Assembly (NCBI GenBank): GCA_021234535.1
Contig: CM037836.1
Location: forward strand, 22,434,769 to 22,498,768
DNA length: 64,000 nt
DNA from: Stichopus chloronotus
Lineage: Eukaryota; Echinodermata; Holothuroidea; Aspidochirotida; Stichopodidae
Direction of reading: 5' to 3'
A model generated the notes under the pieces. That model saw nothing but the letters and a program-made list of their open reading frames with translations, made no database searches and was not told where the DNA came from. Shown in pieces: positions 1-13,400 of the stretch. Position 1 is the first letter of the stretch; every line of letters begins with the position of its first letter. The translations under genes and the position numbers were made by a program.

Positions 1-3000
1 TGGATCTTGATATACAGTACTGTAGCACATGTAGTACAGGTACTTACTGTACAGTACAGTACAGTATGCAAACAAATAACTTGATATATCGTGGCAGTAC
101 AGTACAGTATATTGTAGATCAGAATTTGAAAGCCATTTTCTTGCCAGATTTGAACATTCATTTGTATTTGCATCATGAAATATTTAATAAACTTAATTTT
201 CTAGCTTGCATGTAAGGTGTACGTAATTACACTGTTTGGATTGCATGTTTGTTGCCATCTCTCATTATGATATTTGAGATACTCTAAGATACAGTACTCT
301 GTACTGAATGTTGATTTGCCTTCGTTTGCAAAGGCTCTATTTGATATACAATACCTGTGTGTCCTGTCTCTCACTGTAAAAAATGACAATAATAATAATA
401 ATAAGTATATAATTTATACCAATTTCCAGATGACACTTAAACTGGTTTGCACAGTAAAAATAAGAAACAAGATAAAGCAGAAAAAGAAAAACATAGAATC
501 AAATGAGAACACTAATATAATAGAAAAAGTAAAAAACAAAAGCTGAAAGCACAACAAGACGACTTGAATAAAGATAGCTGTACTACAGTAAGCTAACAAT
601 ATAATCTTAGAATAAACAATGAACAATTTTTGTAAGAAGATGAGTTTTGCAAATTAATTTTAAAAGTCTTATTTAAGTACTGTTTATTAAGGACTCTGGT
701 AGTTTTTTTTAATGAAATTAGCACCATTACTTTCAAATTTCTTTTTCCATAAAGTACACAGTCACTCACATTACAGCACAGTACCGTACACCATATAACA
801 GTACCTGGTTCTCCCAACGTTGGCAAAGTGCAAAGTTTACCTTAAAATAAGCCCATACTGTACCCTATCATGGCATTATATTTACAGCAATTCTTGAAAG
901 ACTAGAAAGCTAAATAGGTGAACTTTGAAATGATTTGAGGTACTGTAGAACTCATTTGGGCTGAACTCCCAAATTGTTATGCTTCACAGTATAGTTGTTA
1001 CTTGTACAGTAATTTAGGTGGTCTGCAAGTTCTTCTTAATCCAGTTCTCACCAATGATGGTACAGTACCTGTTTTATTGGGTATTGAATGCTTCCTGTCA
1101 AGTTCTAATTAGTAATATTGATTGCATCCTGTTTTATAATTGTCCATTTTTTGTTTTTGATTAAATCATAACTTTTGTAATTACACTTCGGTCTGTGTGT
1201 GGGTTTGTTCATGGTGCCGAACGGAACACATATAAGAAATTCAGGCGATTGTAACCAATGTTGCTGTGTGCTGAAAAACGGGGATATCCCCGTTTCAGGA
1301 TATTTTAACATAATGCAAATTGAGGTATCAGATATGCACGCTCAACTTTATAGGTCAATCTAGCTTTTTTCCCCAATTGCCTGTGTAGGGATCTACTGTA
1401 TATACCTGTGTATGGTGGTGTATGTGTTAAAAAATATACACACAATCCTGTGTCTGGCGTGAATTGGTAACTGTTCATGCAAGACTAAATACCACTAACT
1501 GGAGACATCATCTGCAAAGTGGGGATGTACCTGATGACGTCCTTGATCAGGGCCCTAAACGGGTATGTATGTGTGTCAGTGTATGTGTGTTTGTGATGCT
1601 TAACTTGTAGAACATGTTATCTCAAGAAGGGATGCTTCTACAGATCTCGTATTTAGTAGATAGGTGTACCACATTGAGGAAAAAAACCCTATTGTTTTTG
1701 GTGGAGGTCAAATGTTATTTGGGGCTAATAGGGGTCAAATTGTGAAAACCTTGTAAACATGATATCTCAAGCAGGGAAGCCTGCACAAGTCTCATATTTG
1801 TGTGAACCACATTAAGTGCAATATCCCTATTGATTTTGGTGGAGGTCAAAGGTCATTTTAAGTCAAAAGGGGTCAGATTGTGAAAACCTTGTAAACACAA
1901 TATCTCAAGAAGGGAAGCTTGGACAGATGTCGCATCAAGTATGTAGGTGTATCTTGTAGAGTGTAAGAACTCTATCGTCTTAAATGAAGGTCAAAGGTCA
2001 TTTGAGGTCAATAAGGGTAAAACTGTGAAAATCTTGTAAACACTATATCTCAAGAAGAGAAGCTTGTACAAATCTCATATTTGGTACATGTAAGTGTATG
2101 ACATTGATTATTAGAATTCTATCGATTTTGATGGAGGTCAAAGGTCATTTGAGGTCAATAAGGGTAAAACTGTGAAAATATTAGGAATGCAGTATCTCAA
2201 GAAGGATAAACTTGGGTAGATCTCCCATTTAGAATGTAGGTGTATCTCATTAAGTGTGCCAGAATTCTCTTGTATGTGGTGAAGGTCAAAGGTTATTTGA
2301 GGTCAACAGGGTCACATTTTGGAATTCATGTAATCATCATATCTCAAGAAAGGAAACTTTGACAGATGTCATATTCAGTATGTAGTTGTATCTCATTGAG
2401 TACAAGAACCATTTGGTCTTTAATGGAGGTCAATGGTCATTAGACGTCAACAAGGGTCAGATTGTGAAAAGCTTGTGGACACGATCTCAAAAAATGAAAC
2501 TTTTACAGATTTCATATTTCATAAAAAGCAGGTAGCTTGTGACACATACTAATGCTGCATTGTCAGATTCAGAAAAAAAAAAAAAATGCTCAATGGGATC
2601 ATCGGAACCACAATGCATTTGTGCTTTTGGTACTAAATGAAATTATGTGCAACCTTTTGTGAACTTCTCTGACCATGAGTTGCATGGCAAGCAGGAAGCC
2701 ATCTTCATGGAAGCCTCCCACATGTCCTTACAGTAATTGCAATTGTAACGTTGACTATGGTTTTAATTTTTATTGTAGTTACTGTATGTACAGTAGTGTT
2801 GAGGTTGTCAAGTTCACTTCGGTATGTCAGGGTTACTGATTTTCTGTCAAGTTACAGTACTAATTGGGTTTACACTGGTTTGAAGCACTGTTGCAGATAG
2901 CAGCCATGGCTAATGGCAGGATTGTAGACACATTATTGTTAAAAAAATCTATCAAAATTACAGAGGAATCAAGGTTAGGAGGGCAAAGGTTTCTTGTGGT

Positions 3001-4283
3001 AGAAGAAATAGCAATAGCAAGAAATCTGTAAACAGATGATAAACAGATGATAAGATATTGGTGCAGGAGAGAGAAATTTTTATTACTGTGAATTGAAGTT
3101 TCACAGTCCTTTACCACATTATACTGTACTTACAATATTGTATTGGTCTGTGTTTGAACAGTAACATCCTCTTTTGTATGTACAGTAAACTGCACTGGAC
3201 TCTGTGCAGAAGCTAGGGCACTGCTCTATTAAAAATGTATTGTACTGTATTACTGTATTCTGTACTTTTGTGTCATTTTCCGCAGAGTTGTACTTAGTAC
3301 AGTAGTAATGCGCTGAATGTACCATACTGTACAGTAGCACATGATCCCTTAGAACATTCAGTACATTGAATTGTTCCATAACGTACAGTATTCTGCTGTA
3401 TATGGGGCACTTAGTGTATTAGTGTGCACTGAAGTGTATGCTATTGTGTACCGCACTGCTGCAAATACACAAAGGCTTGAATCTTTGCTAGCTTTGTTAG
3501 CTAGCTGTGTATGAAGCCTCAGTACATACTACAATTCTACTGTGTGTATTGAAAGACTGTTAACTCGTTAACTCTGTTGATCTTTTAACTTGTTTAATGC
3601 TTGGTTTTCTCTGGTTAGGTTTGTCTATAATAGACCCCAGTCTAGAAGGAATGATTGTTTATAAATGGATTTTTACTAGTTACTGGTAGTCTCAGTTTCT
3701 AAACATTGAGATATAGTTGTTGATATATACATTCATGCACATACATAGTGTCCCAGATGAACTTTGTTACACAGGGATGCCTTACAGATGAAATAAAAAT
3801 TTACACTTTGTACAGTACGTGAGTTTCACAGTATTTTTACATAGTTGAAAATGTTTTGCGGCTTTGATCATCATCACTGTTTTGAAAAGAAGACATCAAA
3901 ACGTTATTTTGAACATTCATCACTTTTACCATTGAAACATACTGCTGTGACTTGTTTCCATTTAAAAATGATTCATTTTTTACATTAGTACGCATTGTTT
4001 AGCACCAGTACATAAAATTTCCAGAAGGGGACCTGTTTCTCCACTACATTTACTGTAAATTGTATGCAGCACAAGCTCAACAATATTGTAGCAATCAACT
4101 TTATCAGATAACTTCAATAGTTGTTTGTGATGTCATTACCTTGTAAAGTATATCCTTTCATCTCCAAACAATATATTAATGTATCATATGCATCAATGTT
4201 GATGTGGTAAAAACTTAATGCTAAGCTAACAAACAAAATTGACTCGACCTCCACTGCTTGTATGTTGTTATTTTTCATTACAG
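1..4283. other. Upstream intronic or flanking DNA, no exon seen
   Basis: The first visible exon starts in mid-codon, so this stretch is probably intron of the FRMD3/5-like gene. It holds dense CAGTAC/TACTGTA motifs (1-115, 3120-3400), an AAT microsatellite near 388-402 and the 145-bp satellite at 1597-2525. I looked for the FERM F1 exon and for the phase-1 exon that should precede 4284 and saw neither. Confidence 0.6.
1597..2525. repeat. ~145-bp tandem satellite, about six diverged units, with AGGTCA direct repeats
   Basis: The anchor GGAGGTCA or its variant recurs at about 1703, 1841, 1985, 2133, 2281 and 2423, giving spacings of 138-148 bp. Each unit also has a TATCTCAAGAAG block, a TTGTGAAAACCTTGTAA block and a poorly conserved remainder. 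Units at 1985 and 2133 contain AGGTCA-A-AGGTCA followed by TTTG-AGGTCA. Units differ from each other by roughly 15-30 percent by eye, so the array is old. Confidence 0.85.
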
Positions 4284-4463
4284 GTGTCAGCGCTCCCAGG
4301 GTCGTCAAATTTCGTGTCAAGTTTTATCCCATAAGCTCCACAAAGCTGAAGGAAGAGATATCCCGTTACCAACTTTTCCTCCAACTGAAGCGAGATCTGA
4401 AGAAAGGCCGCCTCCACTGCTCATTCGAAGAAGCTGCTCGCCTTGGCTCATACATAATTCAAG
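4284..4463 (+). CDS. FRMD3: FRMD3/5 exon: start of FERM F2 lobe
   Basis: This is the first exon of the gene visible in the window, after the acceptor TTTTTCATTACAG and before the donor AAG|GTACGG. It begins with the last two bases of a split codon and ends in phase 1. It encodes 59 complete residues. FRVKFYP is the strand linking F1 to F2, and FLQLKRDLKKGRL is the hallmark first F2 helix of FERM domains, followed by the second helix (FEEAARLGSYIIQ). The preceding exon would be expected to end in phase 1 and to carry the end of the F1 (ubiquitin-like) lobe. I saw no such exon between 1 and 4283. Confidence 0.92.
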
Positions 4464-7400
4464 GTACGGTATCTTCCTTGTCTGAAGGAATTGCAAATGC
4501 CCTCCCCTCTCGATAAATTCCACTTTTGTCGAAACTGGACAACGGCTGTTATTGAAATTACTGTGTTTTCTGTAGTTAGGGCAACTTTAACACAAGCTAA
4601 TATTGTCTGTCGCCTTTTCTTATTTTGAGCCGGTAAAAGTGTGGGAAAAGTGCTCTTTGGTATGTTTGGTGTGGAAACATCTGTAAGTAGTGTGGCAAGA
4701 CTTGAACCAATTTAATATCACCGAGATGAGACTGAGGAGAGATTCCGCTTGAACTTGAACATCTTTCTTTACTTCCATCAGTAAGATATGACAGGTAATA
4801 CAGTATTAACAGTAGTGTGGGTATTGGGACAGAGGGTGCCTGTTCTGAAGTTGGTGCAGGGCTCCTGTCAGACCATTTTAAGTGGGCAGTCCATCAGGTT
4901 TGAAATTCATTTTCCTTCCCTGCATCGGGTTTGAGAATTGAACACTGCACTGAAATGCTGTAGCACTGCATAGTTAAAGGTGCTTTAATAATGTTCAATA
5001 ATCCACACAATCAAATACAAACAAAAGTAGTACTGCTACACATTGATATGCTTTATCTTTAATAGTTGTGCTTGTAGAACAGGCTAGACCCCACAAGGTA
5101 CCCTAAGGGGAGTCTGCTAACCCCACACTGAAATGGCGATTGCCCTATGTGTCGATTCACTCAGTTTGAGGAAAAAGCTGGCTAGATCCTGGTTAATGTC
5201 TTTGTTTTTTTGTTTTTGGGGGGCATCTTTCTTTTTGGGGGGGAGAGAGATAGTAGACGTTTGATAGTATTACTTTTTTATGCCGTTGTACTCAAAGACC
5301 TCTGTGCATCAGGTATTTCTTTACTGTCAACTGGACTGTAAAAACCTGTGTCTTTTCTCAGTTTTATTTATATTTGTCAACTCTTTCTTTCTTTTGCTGT
5401 CGTTGAACATCAACAGCAAATGTTGAGTTAGCTGTTAATCAAAGGACATGTGTGTACACAGGAATGTTGATCAGAGGAAGGTTCTGTATACTCAATACCA
5501 GGATGTAATCTATCGTGTTGTTAATCACGCCCAGTTTAGATAAACAATCTAATCTGTGAATCCCGCAGATAATGCCCGTCTGAATTTAACTGTGTCACTG
5601 GTATGCTTTACTGTGTCACCCTTTGTATGCATCACAATTTGGAAAGTACCCAACAAAGATGAAACTCAACAGCAGCTGGTCTTGGAGGTTTGATTCGGAT
5701 CTGTAGATGGGCACATGCAGTGTTCATGTGCTACAGTAAACTTGGTGATTTTATGCTGAGTTGCACCTAATTGCATTTGATAACTTTAGTTTTATTAGTA
5801 ATTCTTGCTCTGAAAATGAGCTATTTATGTTTAGTTTACTTACTTTAAGACCACCCATAAGTCTTTGTAAAACATTGTTGCATCCTCGATGTCATTTCAT
5901 CCCTCGTCTCGTTTGATTGTAAGCACATGTGCAAAACTACACATGAACACTACCCCACTGTGTACAGGTACTGTCACATCGAGTGGGTTCCTAAGCAGCG
6001 TTACGATAACAAGAGTCCTACAACCTTCAGTCTTCCTGTCTTGTATTAAGCAACCTTGAAACAGCATTGTACAGTACACCTGATGTCATGATACCAGAGT
6101 GTATTTTATGAGTGTTAGTAATGCTACACAAATGTCCCCAAAAACAGAGAGAAAAGATACAGGTATGCTAATTGCTATGGCACTGTAGAGACAGGTCGTT
6201 TCCATTCTGCACATTTATGTGGGACATACAGTAGTGTACAATTTCCGTGCACGCATTCGGGTACTGTAGGCAGTTTATGTGTGTACATACAAACTTTGCA
6301 TCTTCTGTAAGCTCAAAAGTCAAAGAGAGGATGAGAGACCCTGAGTTGCCCTTGACTCTGGTTGTGTAGCTATATATACCACTGTGAAAGTAAATTACCA
6401 CATGGTGTTCCTGAAATCTGACTCCCTCTTGAGTCCAGCCTTCCCTTCTCGACAGAACACATTACCTGCAAATGCAGGTTGAACAGCTCCTTTCTCGTGC
6501 CACGTCAAAGCGATGCTTCAAGCCCAGGTTTATGTATCTCTCGTTTACCGTAAACACAGAGAAGTAAATAGCCACATCCTGTGTGTGTTCGCTGTATCCA
6601 GAAAGATCGATACTCGATTCATAATGTGTAGCATGTACGGTGGCCTGTGCAGTAGGGCAGTGTATGGAGTGCCTCATCCATTGAATGTGTGTGCACGATG
6701 TGCACGTGTATTCAGGAATGACCTCATTAACAGCTTCTTTGTCGAGGCTACTGTGACCTCATGGAGGAACTTAAGTCTGATCGAGACAATGAGATGTGAC
6801 TACCATTTCGACCCATAACACGAGATGATTGGATTAGCTTAATGTTGGTATCAAGTTAGATTAATGCTAAGACCGCTTAATGGATACGTATCGGCGTGTT
6901 TGTGTGTGTATGAACGTTTTTTTTTCCACATAGAGAGAGTGTCTCCAGCATGTTGTATCTATGGTAAATGAAGTTGCATGCTGTCGAGGAGCAGAATTTA
7001 CATCCTTGCCAGAGGGTTGCATTCTCTCAGATGGGAATGAAAGTCAAATCAGATTGCAGCTGGCTGAGTGAGGTATACAACTTGAGGATCTAGTAAATGT
7101 TTCAAACTACAGAACAGACAGAGAAGAAAATTGTGATTAGTTGGGCTGGCCAATAAGGTGCTAGTATTTTAATATTTTTAATACAGATCATAGACTTAAA
7201 GAAAAAATAGATAGACAGTGACTGTGATCATGTTGCAATAAAGAGGTGTTTATTCAATTAAATGAATCTGGTAGAAACTTGATACCTTGTGATACCAGTT
7301 ACCCCATGGAGGAAGATAAAAGGAATCTGAATAATTCATTGAGCTGTTACTTTTCCAGGTTGATATCCATGTACAGGTAAATTACTGTAGATATTGCATT

Positions 7401-10400
7401 AATTAAAATGTGGCATGTACAATGTTCAGATTAATCAAAAACTGTACTGTAAGAACATTCTGCAATATACAGTATGCTGGTACATAGAATTATCTGTATC
7501 AATCAAATCATAAATTTCAAGGATTTGCAGTTCAAATAGTGAGTTTGCTAATTTTATTGGAAAAAACATTCCATTCAGGGAGCAGGTGTCTCAAACTGTG
7601 AAATACTCTGTGATATGTTCATATCAGTTCAGTTGACTTCAAATTGTAGCACCATGTATCCTTAAAACCTTTTTCAAACTGTTGGAAAATTTTCTTTTGC
7701 ATTCGCTACAAAGAACAGTAATATTTTAAATCGATCTTTGTTTGCCTGGGAGGGTGAACAGTTAAGTTCTCTCCTCTCTTGTCTGTCTCCCAACTGGTGA
7801 ACTTGCTCATGATCATTCATGACAAGGCCTCTGTGGTATAGTCGATTGTGGTGCTCTCAATACTGGCCGCTCACTTCCAAGTAGTGCCCCCCCACTACAT
7901 TGTCATTTTACCCGTTGATTGCCCTGACAGCAATCTTTTCCTTACAATGCCTCTCTGAAATTGTATTTCCAGTGAAATACCTGAATAAGCTGATACCATA
8001 ATTATTCCTTAGTGATATAGTGCAGGATTCTAGCCACAGGTTGTTGACAGGTCGCTATCTGTGGTGGGACTGAGGGCGCTTGCCAATCACTGGCATGGAG
8101 AGCAAAATCGCCTGACTACACCACGAGGCAAAACGAGGCATTCATCCAGAGTCCCAAATCCAGATCACTTGACTGATGTTTGAACAGAGCTGTATGTCCT
8201 ACTACATTCCTGAATACAGTACTATACTGTACATGCAGTATTGTGGTTATGCAATCTACAGTATACCTCTTTAAATGTGTGCTTAACAAACTGCTGACTA
8301 GGTACTGTATCTAAAAAATAATCCCTACTTGCAGTACTTGATAAAACAAAGGTTTCATCCGTTCCCTTTCAATTGCTACTTCAAGTGATTGCGTGTGTAC
8401 TGAAAAACCAGCAGGATAAGATTATTTTTGATCTTAACTTTTTTCTTTTTTTTTTAAATTGACACGCTAGGTTGCGCATGGACGGACTGCATCTTTCGAA
8501 GAAGGAAAGTGATAGTAACTACCTGTACCTTGAAAAGTGCATAGAAACAGTAAAAAATTTGAAAATTATCGGCTCTTACTATGGGCACCTACGTAAATGA
8601 ATGTGCATCAGTGCAGGTCTCATATATCAAAAACATACTTCTCATGTTGTCCTTCCTCTGTCGGTGTCGGGAATTACAGCATTTGGTGAAAGGGAGTACT
8701 TTATTTACCTGTGCAACTCACAAATATCCTCCAAACTGATCGTATTATTGCAGCATCGGTGATCTTGACCTTTTTGGTCTAACTGAATGAATTCAACATT
8801 AGTGGTGGTACTTTTCATTGGCTTGTTCAAAGAAGCACATCATTGATTTGAATGAAAACTGTCAACCACTACAGTATCAAACTTTACTCTTTTTGTTGTT
8901 ACAGTGTGTCAGAAAGATTTGAAATGATATGGCAGAATGTACCACCTAAAAACCTATTTATTTCCCCAAATTGTCTAAATGGTGGCAATTGATTGCCTTG
9001 CCAAGCTTTTGGACCTATGCAATTTCAATGTTTTTACCTCTTGCCTATGCATGCAATCACTATAGTACTGTACCTGTTTTAAGGTGGCAACTATAAGGTT
9101 GTTCAACATCCCTATAGCACTGAGTTGTCTTTTTGGGCATGTCTGTTTATCTCTTACTGTCTGCCTTTAAGGGAAATAGGGCATTTAGAATACACCAACA
9201 TGACATACAAAAGAAAATACCTTTATTCATTGTTAAACCATTCAGTCTCATCAATAAACATCTACCAAAGCTTCATCTCCTCAAAACATCATGCATGCGA
9301 TGATTAATGGAAGATGCATCATTTGAATTTTGAAAAGTTTGGGTGAACTTGAGCAACAAATAACTGAATTTCTATCTGTGAGAAGCTTATTTATTGAAAA
9401 GAAGGCTACAGTCCTCCCTTATTTTGAATACTATATCATTCTTCGTCCACAAATATTGGTTTTAATAATATGGATATTTTCTGTAAAACAAACGCCCTAT
9501 TTCCCTTTAATGCTTCCAGGCGTCTCAGAGACCACGTAATACTGATAAAATGGTACTTTAAGTATCACTTTTGTGCAGTTGATCATACTGGAAATGAGAA
9601 AGGTAAGTTCTGTACTGTTCACAGTACTGGAATTCGTCATTGCTGGAATTGCAAGAAATCCATTCGTTATTCCATCTGAAATGGGTACTTTGCTTTGATC
9701 CATAGCTAGCTTTACTTCTTACAGTAATAAGATTACCACTCGAACAAACATGCACATACTGCGCATGGCAAAGTACTGCATAAACTATTGCACAGTATCG
9801 TATAGAGAAAAAATTGAAGATAAAAGAAAAAAAAAACCACATGGCCCCCCCTCATAACTAGCAAAGTCAGCGGAACAGTTTTGAATCCTGCTGAAAATTG
9901 CAAAATTTGCCTTGTTACCCTCGTGAATGCCATACTTTGGAAACTTCAGTGACACTCTGAACAATGGACTGACATGAGGATGATGAACATCACTGTTTAT
10001 TTGTTCAGGTCTCAAAATGTGGAATTTGATAAACACTTTGTTGGCAAAGAATTCTTTTATGAAGAATTTGCAGTTGGGGTTCACTCCAAACAGAGTCCTC
10101 CAAACATCTCAGGCCCATAGATGCATCAGTATGTATGTGAGTGATTTAGCAGAAGATTACCTTCCCACCATCCTTGCCCGAAGTTCTGCAAGGTTACCCT
10201 TCCTCGATGTAACGTTGTATTATAAATCTGTTTTGTTGCATTCTTGAAATGTTTTGCATTATCCCTCTAAATAGTCTGTACAGTCACTGGAGCTTTATAA
10301 GTTCGAGGATACTACAGTAAACTGTACGTCAAAATTGTGATATTAAAGTGATAAGGACAAGCTTTCATACTTTATGAAATATTTAAGCCTACTGTACGTC

Positions 10401-13400
10401 ACGTTCAGTGCCAAACTGCAGATGGCAAGTATGCATTCGGCCTCATTGCCTCCAAGATGCTCATTTTGATACTGTACTGCAGCTCGTTGAGCACAGGAAG
10501 ATTACCTCCTTTTATGACCTTGGTGAAGCTAATCTCTGTTGAAAGAATTTAAACCATGTCCTTAAACTTATATTTTACAGTAGTATATGAAGGTGACACA
10601 TTTCACATTTGAAAAGGATTTATCTTTTCGTGCTGCTTGACTCCTGTCAACATTTTTTGGTCTCCTATGCAATATTTTGTGCTAAAGAATGTGTGGGGTA
10701 TGTGTATTGTAGTCGTTACCATCATCATTAATGTTTGAGTCTTCACCCAATGTCCAGTAGGCCCCACTACTGGCTTTGCACAAAAGTGAAACTACTTGCC
10801 CCATTGGAATACCATTATACTGTATGTCATTGTGAACAATTTAATTTTCTCCATACAAAACTATACTAATTTTTCAATGCATTGTGTTCTGTGGGTAATG
10901 TCAAACTTCAAAGCTAAGTGTTGTCAGCTGTAGAGCCTCATGAACTGTAAGTCCTCAAGATGATCAAAGTTGAAGTTCTGAGGGGCCAGCGGAACAATTT
11001 TGGGAAGTTGAATAGCTTTCAAAATCTCTTTGATGCTGTGGTCAATGTCCTCTTTGATAAAATTAAAGAAAGTTACAGTCACTTTCCTACACTTGTACAG
11101 TACTGTACAGTATATTAATTTGCCATACATAAGCTACCATGCAATTGCCCAACTTGTTAAGTTTACACTAGGTAACAACATTTACCCATCTGCCGTATGC
11201 CCCTGCACGTTGGAAATGATTGGCACACAGTGTGGAATGATAACAACTTGTTGTCTGGTCCATTAAGTGTTTTAATGACAATATTGACAATTAATTGCAT
11301 TGCTGGTAGACTGCTCTCTGTGTCTTTCTCCAGGCATCTCTCTTCCATTGTCCTTGTCTCATGTCAACAGTGGCCTTTTGTCTGTGAGGATGTCTTGCGG
11401 AACTGTTTCCTGAGAAGCTGCATTAATTGCAGACTTGCACTACCCTGGTTCATATTGATTATTTTGCATGTACATTCAGTACCGTACATACAGTATGCTA
11501 CAATATTTTTTCAAGATGGAACGCCGTCCAGTTGAATTAAGTAGCTGTGTGGCCTTGTCAGTGTACAGTGGTTGAGAGTGACTCCCCTGAATGGGGGTGT
11601 ATTGTGGAAGTCCTGTACATACAGCAGCAGGTTCGTGCAATAACCCATGGAGCAAATCCAGCGGGGAAAAAAAAGGGAAGAATTATGTATTTGAAAAAAA
11701 GTAATAAGTTGCACACTGGAAGAAAAATAGTCAAAACACAGACGGTTCTGATGAACTACATGTAGTTGTCATTAGATCATGAAGGAGGCGACAACTTAAA
11801 AGTGGTACATGTGTATAGCTGTTAAGAAATAGTGTTCAAGACAAGTAATTGTTCTTCTTTGTATGCCTGTACTGTATGCATGTGCAAGGACCACGTAAGT
11901 GTATATAAAGTACTGTACCTCATGTACACATACTACATGTAAACTACATGAGACATTTCATTATGCTACAGTACAGTCACTTACCCTGCCTCTGAACAAT
12001 TTATTTGCACTCCCATTCTTCCATGACTAGGTGAGGAGATTCACTATGGTCTGTTTTGGTTACATGCTGTAGCTCAGTTTCAGAGGTCTGGCACAGTTGC
12101 TGTCAACAAGTACAAAATGAACATGCCCTGCATTTCTCCATACACTCACAAGGATAATATCTTGTATATATGGATGCCCTTCCCAGAGATGTACTGTATA
12201 TGTACCGTAGTGCTGTGGGGTATTTTCTGAAGTTACGCATGAGAATTTGATAAAACTGTACACAGTTTTGGATCAGTGGCATGTTGTACTACACTACCAA
12301 TGCTATTAAAAATGGTCAGGTTGGCTTCTCCAAGTTGTTATGCTACATACAGTACTGTGCAGTATGTGTGCACATTCATTTGCTAATGGATTTAAAATGT
12401 GCAGGTGCTGCATCGATACCCTTTAAATCCTCCCGCTTTCTTGTCTCTGTTTGAATCTATTTTTATGATGTGATAAGTTCATTGTGCTGACACAGTGAGC
12501 TGCAAGGGCTCGATCTGAAGTACGCCTGCTGTAGTTAATTGGCTTAATGAGAGCTTTCATAAGCTTGGCTTAATCATCGAGGCAACTTCCAAAAATAAGA
12601 ACAGGATTATAGTGGGCTTGAAAAACTTTCAGCTGAATCATGAGCTCTAAATTCCTGATGCTTTTCATGTTGTTAGATGAAAAATGTGATGAAAGAATCA
12701 GTGTGTGCAGCATAGTATTACTAATTACTACCCTTTGCCAAATATCATTGCTACAGTACGTTTTCTCTCTAAGAGTAGATAGGTTGCGAGAATGCTCATT
12801 GAAATATGTGTCTTACGTTTGTACACCAGAGAGCTGGGTTCTACCTTGCTCTTCTCTTCTAGTACGGTACCTGTCTCTCTAACAACTGCACTGTACCACA
12901 GTAATGGAACTGTCTGTTACAGTATTGTAAATCTGTTATAATTTCTATATTGTGACTCAAGGGCCACCAGCCCAAACCTGGCAGGAGGATGTACTCAGGA
13001 CAGGGCCATTGGACTTTAGTTCTGTTTGAATCCCTGATCTGCTATCTCGAGTGCTTCACCACTGTATCCACCATAAGTTTATTAAAACAAAGATTTTGAT
13101 GTTCTTCATGTGTATGGAATATGGATAAAACGTTTCAACAATTAATATGTGTAGATTGATGAGCAACAAAAGAGTGAGGTGTACTTGTTTGTTAAGAGTG
13201 CCTGAAATGAGAATCACCCCCAATTAATCAATTTTAAGTAAAATTTAATAAAAATATATGAATATTTTATGGACACACAGTTGAAATAGAGATCTGTAAT
13301 TTAAATCCAGTATCTTAATTTTTTATATTGTTGACTCTGCACTAGACCAGTAACGAATTACAGCCTCTTTTTTTCATGTCAGCCAATAGCTAAATGCAAG

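Noticed and set aside
1597..2525. CRISPR-like spaced repeats
   Set aside because: The host is eukaryotic, units are long (~145 bp) and diverged throughout, and there is no short exact repeat with variable spacers.
1..4283. Missing FERM F1 exons of the gene
   Set aside because: I looked for the ubiquitin-like F1 pattern and a phase-1 exon with a good donor, found none, and therefore place those exons outside the window.
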